15,738 nucleotides of DNA from Limnospira sp050045915 (GTDB taxonomy: Bacteria > Cyanobacteriota > Cyanobacteriia > Cyanobacteriales > Microcoleaceae): contig JBNGCR010000130.1 of assembly GCA_050045915.1 (NCBI GenBank), positions 1 to 15,738 on the forward strand, written 5' to 3'. The position numbers were made by a program, and so were the translations under genes. The notes beneath the pieces were generated by a model. It made no database searches and had not been told where the DNA came from. It worked only from the letters and a program-made list of their open reading frames with translations. Of the stretch, positions 6,397 to 13,000 are shown in pieces; position 1 is the stretch's first letter; every line of letters begins with the position of its first letter.

Positions 6397-7956
6397 ATGA
6401 AGAATTTGGCAATTTTGTGCGTCGATGACCAAGACTTTATTTTGGAGTTTCTGACGGAGCAGCTTTCGGAGTATCTCGGCGACGAGTATCACATTGAGCT
6501 GGCTTTGAGTGGCGCGGAAGCACTGTCAAAACTCGCAACGTTCGAGTCCCGGGGGATGGAGTTAGCGTTGGCGATCGCCGACCAAAATATGCCCGGTCTT
6601 TCGGGGGACGAATTACTGATTAAAATTCACCATCGCCATCCCCGCGCCATCAAAATTATGTTGACTGCCCACCCGAGTACAGAAGCATTGGGAAAAGCCC
6701 TCAACAGGGCGAATCTGTATCGCTACATTGCCAAACCCTGGAATGAAACAGACCTGATCCTGACGGTTCGGGAGGCCTTGAGACGCTATACCCAGGAAGA
6801 ACAACTCGCCCGCCAAAATCGGGAACTCCAGCAGTTGACCGCCTCCCTAGAACAAATCGTAGAAGAGCGGACGGCTGCCCTGATTCGCACCAATGAAAAA
6901 CTGCACCAAGAAATCGCCGATCGCCGACAAAGTGAAGCGGAATTTCGCCATATCGTCCAAAATGTCAGCTCCGCGATCGTGCGCTGGACTCCAGCCGGAC
7001 AGGTGTTGTTTGTCAACGATTACGGCCTCAATTTTTTTGGCTACGAAAAACCTGAAATTGTCGGTCAAAATTTAATTGGAACCTTGATTCCCGAAATCGA
7101 GACATCGGGGCGAAATTTGAAAGGCTTGATCGAGCAGATTTGCCGGAATCCGAAACGCTACGCCATCCACGAAAATGAAAACATTCGCAGGAATGGCGAT
7201 CGCGTCTGGGTGACTTGGGTCAACCAACCCATCTACGACGATCGCGGCAGGCTGATCGAGATCCTGTCAGTGGCGACAGACACCACGGAGCGGCGTTTGG
7301 CGGAAGAGGCGCTGCGATCGGAACAGCAAAAATCGGAGCGGTTATTATTGAATATTTTCCCCCAACCCATCGCCGAACGCCTGAAACAAGACGAAGGTAA
7401 AATCATCGCCGAAAAATTCGACGACGTGACGATTTTATTCGCCGATATCGTCGGATTTACGCCCCTGGCCGATCGCCTCCCCCCCCTGGAACTGGTGAAG
7501 ATGCTCAACTATATTTTCTCCATCTTCGACCAGCAGGTGGAACTGTTGGAATTGGAAAAAATAAAAACCATCGGCGATGCCTACATGGTGGTGGCGGGTT
7601 TACCCATCCCCCGGTCTGACCACGCCGAGGCGATCGCGGATATGGCCTTATCAATTCAACTCTTGGTCGATCACTTTCAATTTGAAAATATCGAACCGTT
7701 TCAAGTTCGCATCGGCATCAACACCGGCTCCGTCGTGGCTGGCGTGATCGGCATTCAGCGCTTTATTTATGACCTTTGGGGAGATACGGTCAACGTCGCC
7801 TCCCGCATGGAATCTTCCGGGGAAGCGGGTAAAATTCAAGTCACGGAAGCCACCTACGAGCGATTGAAAGATCGGTATATATTTGAACGGCGCGGCAAGG
7901 TTTTCGTCAAAGGAAAAGGGCAGATGGACACCTACTGGTTGCTGGGGAGTCAATAA
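6397..7956 (+). CDS. Response regulator-PAS-adenylate cyclase (class III)
   Basis: This 519-aa multidomain cyclase probably makes cAMP from ATP in the cytoplasm. Residues 1-128 are a receiver domain with acidic pair D10/D11, phospho-acceptor D62 (ADQNMPG), T90 and K113 (AKPW). A coiled-coil linker (about 131-180) leads to a PAS domain (about 181-298). Then comes LLLNIFPQPIAERLK (317-331), an element found just before many cyanobacterial cyclase domains. The catalytic domain (about 335-515) has metal ligands D350 (FADIVGF) and D394 (TIGDAYM), purine-selecting K390 and D459 (YDLWGD), and transition-state N466/R470 (NVASR). The Lys/Asp pair points to ATP rather than GTP. All residues needed for activity are present. 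No kinase gene is adjacent, so the phosphodonor is unknown. Start is ATG 6397; another ATG at 6393 is out of frame. Confidence 0.93.
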   Translation: MKNLAILCVDDQDFILEFLTEQLSEYLGDEYHIELALSGAEALSKLATFESRGMELALAIADQNMPGLSGDELLIKIHHRHPRAIKIMLTAHPSTEALGKALNRANLYRYIAKPWNETDLILTVREALRRYTQEEQLARQNRELQQLTASLEQIVEERTAALIRTNEKLHQEIADRRQSEAEFRHIVQNVSSAIVRWTPAGQVLFVNDYGLNFFGYEKPEIVGQNLIGTLIPEIETSGRNLKGLIEQICRNPKRYAIHENENIRRNGDRVWVTWVNQPIYDDRGRLIEILSVATDTTERRLAEEALRSEQQKSERLLLNIFPQPIAERLKQDEGKIIAEKFDDVTILFADIVGFTPLADRLPPLELVKMLNYIFSIFDQQVELLELEKIKTIGDAYMVVAGLPIPRSDHAEAIADMALSIQLLVDHFQFENIEPFQVRIGINTGSVVAGVIGIQRFIYDLWGDTVNVASRMESSGEAGKIQVTEATYERLKDRYIFERRGKVFVKGKGQMDTYWLLGSQ

Positions 7957-7966
7957 AGGTTGAATA

Positions 7967-8494
7967 TCATTCATTTCGACAGCGGACCCGCTGACTCTCG
8001 AGATCTGTATTGCGAGTAATGTCCGACACATCCATTCCGGGCCGATAAATCGTTGCCGCGTCCCAGAGTTTCGCCCCGTCCAAATTGGTACCCGTCAAGT
8101 TCGTCGTCTCGTCGAGAATGGCGCCGCTGAGATCGGTTTTGCTGAGGTCGGCGCCGCTCAAATCCGCGCCGCTGAGATTGGCATCCACGAAATTGGCGTA
8201 GGCGAACGTCCCGCCGGACAGATTCGCATCCCTCAAAGTGCTGCAACTAAAATAGGCGCCGGTAAAATTCGCCCCGCTCAAGTCGGCGCCAGTGAGATCC
8301 GTCAGCCGCAGTTGGGCATTTCTGTGGCTCTGGTTGCGGAGATTTGCCCCCCGCAGGTCGCACCCCTGACAGGATCGAAATTCCCCCCGGATGAAGGCTT
8401 CCGGGTCGTCGGTGTTGAACTGAGCCGAGAGGGGTGCAGCGATCGCAAACGTCAACAAAAGAACCCCAAAGCCCAACCCTTTCGATGTTTTCAT
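7967..8494 (-). CDS. Exported pentapeptide-repeat protein
   Basis: This 175-aa protein starts with a classical signal peptide: Lys near the N-terminus, a hydrophobic core (about 7-20) and a PLSA-QF cleavage site after about residue 24. It should therefore act in the thylakoid lumen or periplasm. Residues about 46-145 hold A(D/N)LSG-type pentapeptide repeats, which fold as a right-handed quadrilateral beta-helix. The repeats are interrupted near 53-61 and 128-136. A CQGC motif (C42, C45) just before the first repeat could form a disulfide or bind a metal, and two more cysteines lie at C84 and C172. The C-terminal 25 residues are polar and non-repetitive. It converges with the cyclase gene across 10 bp. 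The function of lumenal pentapeptide proteins is largely unknown, and no ligand can be inferred here. Confidence 0.88.
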   Translation of the reverse strand: MKTSKGLGFGVLLLTFAIAAPLSAQFNTDDPEAFIRGEFRSCQGCDLRGANLRNQSHRNAQLRLTDLTGADLSGANFTGAYFSCSTLRDANLSGGTFAYANFVDANLSGADLSGADLSKTDLSGAILDETTNLTGTNLDGAKLWDAATIYRPGMDVSDITRNTDLESQRVRCRNE

Positions 8495-8582
8495 AAATAA
8501 GCCGAGATAAAATTACGTCTATCTTGACCAATTCTAACATTTTTATCGGGAAAGTTTGCCTTCAACGGAAAGCGATCGAAAC

Positions 8583-8630
8583 GGCAAGGGAGCGGTCGGA
8601 TCAATGGCGAGTCCTCACGTTTCCCTTGCC
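8583..8630. other. 9-bp inverted repeat between CBS-CP12 and pentapeptide genes
   Basis: GGCAAGGGA (8583-8591) and TCCCTTGCC (8622-8630) are exact inverted copies separated by 30 bp. They lie downstream of the CBS-CP12 gene and upstream of the exported pentapeptide gene. They could form a long-loop stem in RNA from either strand, or a binding site. There is no flanking T-run. Confidence 0.4.
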
Positions 8631-8640
8631 CCATCCGTCG

Positions 8641-8663
8641 ATCATTTCGCGATCAGAAATGAT
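8641..8663. other. Perfect 8-bp hairpin downstream of CBS-CP12
   Basis: ATCATTTC (8641-8648) pairs exactly with GAAATGAT (8656-8663) around a 7-nt loop. It begins 40 nt after the CBS-CP12 stop on the minus strand. It is not followed by a T-run, so if it marks the 3' end of that mRNA it would be a processing or stabilising stem rather than a classical intrinsic terminator. Confidence 0.45.
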
Positions 8664-8703
8664 GGATCTCAAATCCTGAGAGTCAACCCGAAAACATCCG
8701 ATG

Positions 8704-9321
8704 TCAATTATCGTAAACTCGGGCTTCCGCTGCCTCCGGATTTTCCTCGCAGTACACCTCAAACGCCGTTTTCTCGATCCGCTCGGCTTTCTGGTGAGCC
8801 GCTTCGGCTTGCAGTTCCTCAACGATATCCCAAGCCGCCGCACATTCCTTGGATGTGGCTCCTTTTTCGGCGCAGATATTTCGGGCTTCTTGAATCGCCT
8901 CTTCGATGCGATCCTTCAACAGGATACTCTTGGGTTTTTCAACGAAATCCCCCTTGTTGAGGATATCCGTGACGGAAATAATTCCCATCAGCTCTTCCTG
9001 GATCACGGGAGCGCGGCGAATCCCCGTCTGGGCGAACAATCGCGCCACATATTCCACGCCCAAATCGGGATTGATGACGATGCAGGGTTTGGTCATAATT
9101 TCGTAAACCCGCATGGACTTGGGATCTTTCCCGTAGGCCGTCACTTTGTAAACGATATCGGTTTCCGTGACGATCCCGTAGGCATCTTGTTCGTGGCGGC
9201 GTTCCACGATCAGCGCCCGCAGACAGAGATCGTTCATTTTCTTGACGGCTTCCGCCACCGTCGCCGACCCGCGAATCGTCACAACTTCGTCGGTCATGAT
9301 GTCTTTAGCTTTGAGCATCAT
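8704..9321 (-). CDS. CBS-CP12 fusion protein
   Basis: The 205-aa protein joins two CBS motifs (about 8-61 and 76-124), which form an adenosyl-nucleotide-sensing module, to a C-terminal CP12 domain (about 138-205). CP12 is the redox-controlled disordered protein that holds GAPDH and phosphoribulokinase inactive in the dark and so shuts down the Calvin cycle. The CP12 part has the core AWDIVEEL (163-170), QAEAAHQKA (171-179), the N-terminal Cys pair (C150, C160) and the terminal RVYDN. In the C-terminal pair C191 is present, but the partner position in the ECRxYD motif is Ala200 (codon GCC), so the usual C-terminal disulfide cannot form within one chain. Start is ATG 9321-9319, with GAGGAG 8 nt upstream; a second ATG follows immediately. 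CBS-CP12 fusions are known in cyanobacteria. The protein probably couples energy charge to carbon metabolism, which is inference. Confidence 0.92.
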   Translation of the reverse strand: MMLKAKDIMTDEVVTIRGSATVAEAVKKMNDLCLRALIVERRHEQDAYGIVTETDIVYKVTAYGKDPKSMRVYEIMTKPCIVINPDLGVEYVARLFAQTGIRRAPVIQEELMGIISVTDILNKGDFVEKPKSILLKDRIEEAIQEARNICAEKGATSKECAAAWDIVEELQAEAAHQKAERIEKTAFEVYCEENPEAAEARVYDN

Positions 9322-9408
9322 CGCTGTTTCTCCTCAATTCAATGCTTACTTCTAGCTTGCCTTGTTTTGGCATGAAAAAAAAGAATGGTTCGATCGCCGC
9401 TTTTCTGA

Positions 9409-9415
9409 TATAATA
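9409..9415. promoter_or_regulatory. Overlapping divergent -10 elements
   Basis: The plus strand has a perfect TATAAT (9409-9414). The minus strand has TATTAT over 9415-9410, five of six matches, and this could serve the CBS-CP12 gene with a leader of about 80 nt. TTGACT is present on the minus strand (9431-9426) but is too close to that -10; with TATCAG (9410-9405) its spacing would be 15 bp. On the plus strand no gene follows; a transcript from here would run antisense to the large pentapeptide gene. Confidence 0.4.
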
Positions 9416-9558
9416 CTCCTTCAGCAGTCAAATTTTTTCCTGTCCAGCACCTCTCATACTTGATCATTGAAGATTATCCCGGGAAAGCGATCGCCGCCGC
9501 TTCACCCAACTTGATGATTGCACGAAGGGACAAAGCGATCGCCCCCTTTAACGTTCCC

Positions 9559-10551
9559 TCAAACTTCGGCCACCGCCCCGTCCGGCAGCGTCGCCCCCAC
9601 CAGGACGGCATCTTTCAGGTTCGCCCCGTCCAGGGTCGCCCCCCGCAAACTCGCCCCCCGCAAGTTAGCCCCGGACAAATCGGCCCCCGCCAGATCAGTT
9701 TTCCAAAGGTAAGCATTCCCCAGGTCAGCATAGCCGAGGTCGGCACCATCCAAACCGGCCAGATTGAGGTTAGCCCCGCCCAGGGTAGTGCGGACTAAAT
9801 TCGCCCCGGACAGATTCGCCCGCATCAAACTCGCCCCATTCAAGTTGCAGCCCGTCAGAATAGATCCGGTCAAATTGCTTCCGTGGAGGGTGGCATTCTC
9901 CAGGTCGGCCCCCCTCAGATCCGCCTCGCTTAGGTTAGCCGCCGTCAGGTCGGTGTCCCGCAAGTTAGCCCTCCGCAAATTGGCTTGGGCGAGGTTGAGC
10001 CCGTCAAGATCCATCCCCGCCAAATCCACCTCCACCAAATGCGCGAAACTCAAATCCGCCCCAGTGAGGCGCGATCGACTCAACACCGCACCGCTCAACC
10101 GCGCCCGAGACAGGTTCGCCCAGCTCAAATTGGCGTCCCTCAAATCTGCCGATCGCAAGTTAACCCCACTCAAATTCGCCCCGCACAGGTTCACCCCGCT
10201 CAAATTTGCCGATCGCAGGTTGACCCCCCGCAAAATCGCCCCGCTCAACTTCACCCCCGCCAGGTCCCCGCGCACCAAAAACGCCCCCGCCAAATTCGCC
10301 TTAGTCAAATCCGCCTCCCGCAGTTGCACCCGCCCCAGGTGAGCATAGGTGAGGGTACTGCCGTACAGAAACGCCCCCGTCAAATCGGCATCCTCCAAGC
10401 GGGCGCGACTCAAATTCGCCCCCGCCAGGGACGCCCCCGCCAGATCGGCCCCCCTCAGATCGGCGCGACTCAAATTCGCCCCGATCAGGTTCACCTTTCT
10501 GAAGTCCCGATCGCCCGCCGCGTAGCGGTTCAACAATTCCTGAATTTCCAC
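9559..10551 (-). CDS. Long pentapeptide-repeat protein (61 uninterrupted repeats)
   Basis: I start this gene at GTG 10551-10549, not at the upstream end of the open frame (10674), because GGAGGA lies 7 nt before it. The resulting N-terminus, VEIQELLNRYAAGDRDF, matches the short helical cap I know from related cyanobacterial pentapeptide proteins. The protein is 330 aa. Residues 20-324 are 61 consecutive five-residue repeats with no break in register, nearly all with a central Leu (A-D/N-L-x-x), followed by six residues. At four repeats per turn this gives about 15 coils of a right-handed quadrilateral beta-helix, a rod roughly 7 nm long. No signal peptide or membrane segment is present, so it is probably cytoplasmic. 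Some such proteins mimic DNA and bind gyrase, but no sequence feature here proves that role. It is divergently placed from an MFS transporter. Confidence 0.9.
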   Translation of the reverse strand: MEIQELLNRYAAGDRDFRKVNLIGANLSRADLRGADLAGASLAGANLSRARLEDADLTGAFLYGSTLTYAHLGRVQLREADLTKANLAGAFLVRGDLAGVKLSGAILRGVNLRSANLSGVNLCGANLSGVNLRSADLRDANLSWANLSRARLSGAVLSRSRLTGADLSFAHLVEVDLAGMDLDGLNLAQANLRRANLRDTDLTAANLSEADLRGADLENATLHGSNLTGSILTGCNLNGASLMRANLSGANLVRTTLGGANLNLAGLDGADLGYADLGNAYLWKTDLAGADLSGANLRGASLRGATLDGANLKDAVLVGATLPDGAVAEV

Positions 10552-10558
10552 GCCGGAT

Positions 10559-10564
10559 TCCTCC
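10559..10564 (-). promoter_or_regulatory. Shine-Dalgarno fixing the GTG start of the long pentapeptide gene
   Basis: On the minus strand GGAGGA (10564-10559) is separated by 7 nt from GTG 10551-10549. This favours the GTG over the 41-codon-longer frame, whose N-terminus lacks family-like sequence. Confidence 0.7.
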
Positions 10565-10741
10565 GATTGCAGCTTGAAGATGGGACAGTCCGTCGCGATC
10601 GGACGGAGGGATTTTTCACCCGACCCCACCCATATCCAGATCGTGCGGGTTCCGACCGGCGGAAGACATCCCACTCCGGGTTAAAGTTAGATTGCCTGAG
10701 TACGCAAAGGCCGACCCGGCACATTTTCACCCCCCCCGCCC

Positions 10742-12073
10742 ATGACCCAAACCCCTGCCTTCGATGATCGCCGTCAAATTTTCGGCTGGATCGCTTACGA
10801 CTGGGCGAACTCCGCCTACGTCACCACCGTCGTCGTCGCCGTCCTCCCAGCCTACTTCGCCTCCGTCGTCGTACCCCCCGGCGGGCTAACTTTAGCCGGC
10901 ATCACCTACAGCGCCACGGTACTCTGGGGCTTTGTCACCAGTTTATCCGCATTTTTGGTGTTTCTGATCGCGCCCGTCATCGGGGCGATTTCCGACTTTT
11001 CGGCTTCCAAAAAGAAATTTCTGCTGGCCTTTGCCTATACCGGATGCTGCGCCGCCGGCCTGCTATTTTTCTGCCGGACGGGGGACGTGTGGCCGACCCT
11101 CCTCCTCTACATCATCGCCCAGGTCGGGTTCATCGGCGGCAACATCTTCTACGACGCCTTTCTCCCCAATATCGCCTCCGAAGACAACATCGATTGGGTG
11201 TCTGGGAAGGGGTTCGCCTTCGGATACATCGGCGGTGGCCTGCAATTCGCCTTCTCCCTGGCTTTGGTAGCCGGACACGGGGCGATCGGCATTTCGGCCG
11301 AACTGGCGGCGCGGCTGGCGATTTTGATGGCAGCGGCGTGGTGGGGCGGTTTTTCCCTGATCACGGCGTTCAACCTCCGGGAAGCGAAGGCCGTCGAAAC
11401 TCTCCCCTCCGAATATCAAAACCTGCCCCGGTGGCGGGCCTATTTGCAAGTGGGTGTGGTGCGAACCGTGGTGACGGTGCGGAAGGTGAAGCTGTTCAAA
11501 CACCTGCTGCGATTTCTGATCGCCTACATGATTTATAACAACGGCATCCAGACCGTGATCGCGATGGCGACGATTTACGGGGCCGAGGAATTGGGCTTTT
11601 CGCCGAATGTCTTGATGGGCACGCTGTTGGTGATCCAGTTTGTCAGCGTCGGGGGGGCGTTGGGATTCAGCAAATTGGCGGAACGCATCTCGGCGAAAAA
11701 TGCCCTGATGGTGTCGCTGGTGGGGTGGTCTTTCGTGGTGATTTATGCTTATTTTCTGACGACGCCGGCTGAGTATTTTTTCTTGGGGGGAATTGTGGGG
11801 TTGGTTCAGGGGGGTTCCCAGTCCCTCAGCCGTTCCTTCTACGGGTCGATGGTACCGCCCCGGGCGGCGGCGGAGTTTTACGGGTTTTATTCGGTTTTCA
11901 ACAAGGGTTCGGCGATTTTCGGGCCGCTGCTGTTCGCCCTGATCCGCCAGGGGACGGGAACGGCCCGCACTTCGATCCTGTCTTTAATTGTGTTTTTTAT
12001 TGTCGGTCTAATTTTGCTCTATTTTGTGGATGTCGCCGAGGCAAGGCGGGCGAAAGAGATCGGGGAGTTTTAG
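10742..12073 (+). CDS. MFS transporter, UMF1/Atg22-like family
   Basis: This 443-aa integral membrane protein has about 12 hydrophobic segments, the usual count for major facilitator carriers. The UMF1/Atg22-like signature YDWANSAY (19-26) precedes the first long membrane helix. A second family block (QGGSQSLSRSFYGSMVPP, then EFYGFYSVFNKGSAIFGP) lies in the C-terminal half. A longer cytoplasmic loop, rich in basic residues, sits between the two six-helix halves (around residues 215-255). Fungal Atg22 is a vacuolar amino-acid effluxer; substrates of bacterial members are mostly unknown, so I give none. Start is ATG 10742; no Shine-Dalgarno sequence is visible in the C-rich stretch before it. 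It is divergent from the pentapeptide gene, and the 190-bp spacer holds no convincing promoter. Confidence 0.9.
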   Translation: MTQTPAFDDRRQIFGWIAYDWANSAYVTTVVVAVLPAYFASVVVPPGGLTLAGITYSATVLWGFVTSLSAFLVFLIAPVIGAISDFSASKKKFLLAFAYTGCCAAGLLFFCRTGDVWPTLLLYIIAQVGFIGGNIFYDAFLPNIASEDNIDWVSGKGFAFGYIGGGLQFAFSLALVAGHGAIGISAELAARLAILMAAAWWGGFSLITAFNLREAKAVETLPSEYQNLPRWRAYLQVGVVRTVVTVRKVKLFKHLLRFLIAYMIYNNGIQTVIAMATIYGAEELGFSPNVLMGTLLVIQFVSVGGALGFSKLAERISAKNALMVSLVGWSFVVIYAYFLTTPAEYFFLGGIVGLVQGGSQSLSRSFYGSMVPPRAAAEFYGFYSVFNKGSAIFGPLLFALIRQGTGTARTSILSLIVFFIVGLILLYFVDVAEARRAKEIGEF

Positions 12074-12182
12074 GGGCGATCGCGATCGGATTCCATTCCA
12101 AAATTGAATGAGAATGAAGGGCCGAAACGGGGGCTCCAACTCATCTGAGCGATCGCCAACTTTGATCCCGAATTATCGAGTT

Positions 12183-12464
12183 TTAACTGGCCACTTTGAG
12201 GTCGCTCCCATCATCGACGACCAAATGGTAACAGGTGAGCTTTTGCAGCAATATTGCCCGCCCACTTCCGGACTGATAAATTTCCAGTTCGGCTGACGAC
12301 GGGGCTTCAAAAAGAAACCGTTCTCCGGGAAAAACGACGTGTTCCAGATACCAGTCATCGATATTGGAAATCCGGGCGACTTGCACTTTTTTGGTGCTGT
12401 TGAAGTAGCAGCAAAGACGTTTATCTTTGGAATCGATCCGAATCTTATCGAGAATTGCGGTCAT
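12183..12464 (-). CDS. DUF1830 family protein
   Basis: This 93-aa protein fits DUF1830, a small family largely restricted to cyanobacteria. Family features visible are LCCYFNSTKKVQVARISNI (17-35), with the CCY-x-N pattern; DWYLEHVVFPGERFLFEA (37-54), matching the usual W-Y/F-x-R-V-V-F-P-G; and a short ELEIYQ strand followed by a hydrophilic end. It has no signal peptide and is probably a small all-beta cytoplasmic protein. Its function is unknown. I chose ATG 12464-12462 over a TTG two codons upstream because GAGG sits 8 nt before the ATG but only 2 nt before the TTG. A long non-coding region lies upstream. The gene converges with the MFS transporter. Confidence 0.87.
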   Translation of the reverse strand: MTAILDKIRIDSKDKRLCCYFNSTKKVQVARISNIDDWYLEHVVFPGERFLFEAPSSAELEIYQSGSGRAILLQKLTCYHLVVDDGSDLKVAS

Positions 12465-12766
12465 GGTCAAAACCTCTTTTGAATTTAAAAAAGTTTGTCG
12501 ATCCTGTTTGGGTTTAAGTTGATCCCCGCCGAGTTTAAAACTGGGACGGAAATTCGGAACTCCAACTCATCTTGAAAAAATTGGGTCGTTTTTAAAAGCG
12601 AAAGTTTGTCGGCGGCAAGCTCAGAACCCTGATGGCTTCGCTTCCGACGAGATGGGAATTTTCGGATATCTCTCCTCCCATCCATTCCCGGAAGGGCGGG
12701 GAGAAGCTGCGATCGCCCGAGGGGGTGGTCGTTCCGACTCGGTCAGATTCAGTTGCCACCGCCAAG

Positions 12767-12786
12767 CGATCCTATCTTAAGGATCG
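12767..12786. other. 7-bp palindrome CGATCCT/AGGATCG
   Basis: CGATCCT (12767-12773) and AGGATCG (12780-12786) are exact inverted copies around a 6-bp ATCTTA centre. The site begins just downstream of the predicted minus-strand transcription start (about 12798), so it could be an operator or a leader stem. Confidence 0.45.
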
Positions 12787-12804
12787 GGTCAGATCGGCAT
12801 CCAA

Positions 12805-12834
12805 ATTTTAACGATATCTAAAGGATATCGACAA
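12805..12834 (-). promoter_or_regulatory. Candidate promoter with palindrome in its spacer
   Basis: On the minus strand TTGTCG (12834-12829, four of six) and TAAAAT (12810-12805, five of six) are 18 bp apart. The spacer is almost filled by an exact inverted repeat, CGATATC and GATATCG with a 5-bp centre (12812-12830). A dyad here would be a typical repressor-binding position. The transcript would run toward DUF1830, whose start is about 335 nt downstream. Confidence 0.45.
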
Positions 12835-13000
12835 CTGCCGGATTTGCCGATCTCTCTAAAGGCTTAACTTTAGTATGATTGACTGGGGGAAGCCGGTTCG
12901 CGATCGCCGTCACCCCCGCCGATGCGTCCCATCACATTTCGCCGGACTCCCGATTTTTTCCGATCGCTGTTCCGGTGAATGTTTGCCTCAACTGTTGCGT

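Larger units (their letters stand above)
12465..13000. other. 0.54-kb non-coding region upstream of DUF1830
   Basis: No credible gene is visible between the hemW stop and the DUF1830 start, both on the minus strand. The region contains two compact palindromes (12767-12786 and 12812-12830), one within a candidate minus-strand promoter. The decamer AAGTTTGTCG occurs twice in its DUF1830-proximal part. On the minus strand a GGGAAT...ATTCCC stem with an inner GGAT/ATCC pairing can form near 12653-12690. A 66-codon minus-strand frame at 12485-12685 has no ribosome-binding site and an unconvincing composition. The layout suits a long structured mRNA leader or a separate small RNA; neither is established. 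Confidence 0.5.

Noticed and set aside
6138..6428. 96-codon plus-strand frame before the cyclase gene
   Set aside because: It overlaps the cyclase start in another frame, is Pro/Ser-rich, and covers the GC-rich inverted repeats. No support for translation.
8608..8622. GAGTCCTCACGTTTC resembling the unpaired motif of the small RNA Yfr1
   Set aside because: It lacks the exact ACTCCTCACAC core, and the flanking hairpins and T-run are not arranged as in Yfr1.
10552..10674. 41-codon N-terminal extension of the long pentapeptide protein
   Set aside because: GGAGGA precedes the internal GTG, and the extension has no family-like sequence.
9764..10767. Long plus-strand open frames (192 and 260 codons) across the pentapeptide gene
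   Set aside because: They are reverse-complement shadows of the repeat codons. The translations are biased Pro/Gln/Arg or Lys/Arg/Ser repeats, with no ribosome-binding site.
12134..12572. Exact 13-bp direct repeat CTCCAACTCATCT (12134-12146 and 12560-12572) flanking DUF1830
   Set aside because: One or two repeated 13-mers are expected by chance in a window this size. No integrase, tRNA or other mobile-element sign is present, so it is not called an attachment site.
12485..12685. 66-codon minus-strand frame in the DUF1830 upstream region
   Set aside because: No Shine-Dalgarno sequence, unconvincing composition and no recognisable motif. The region is better explained as non-coding.
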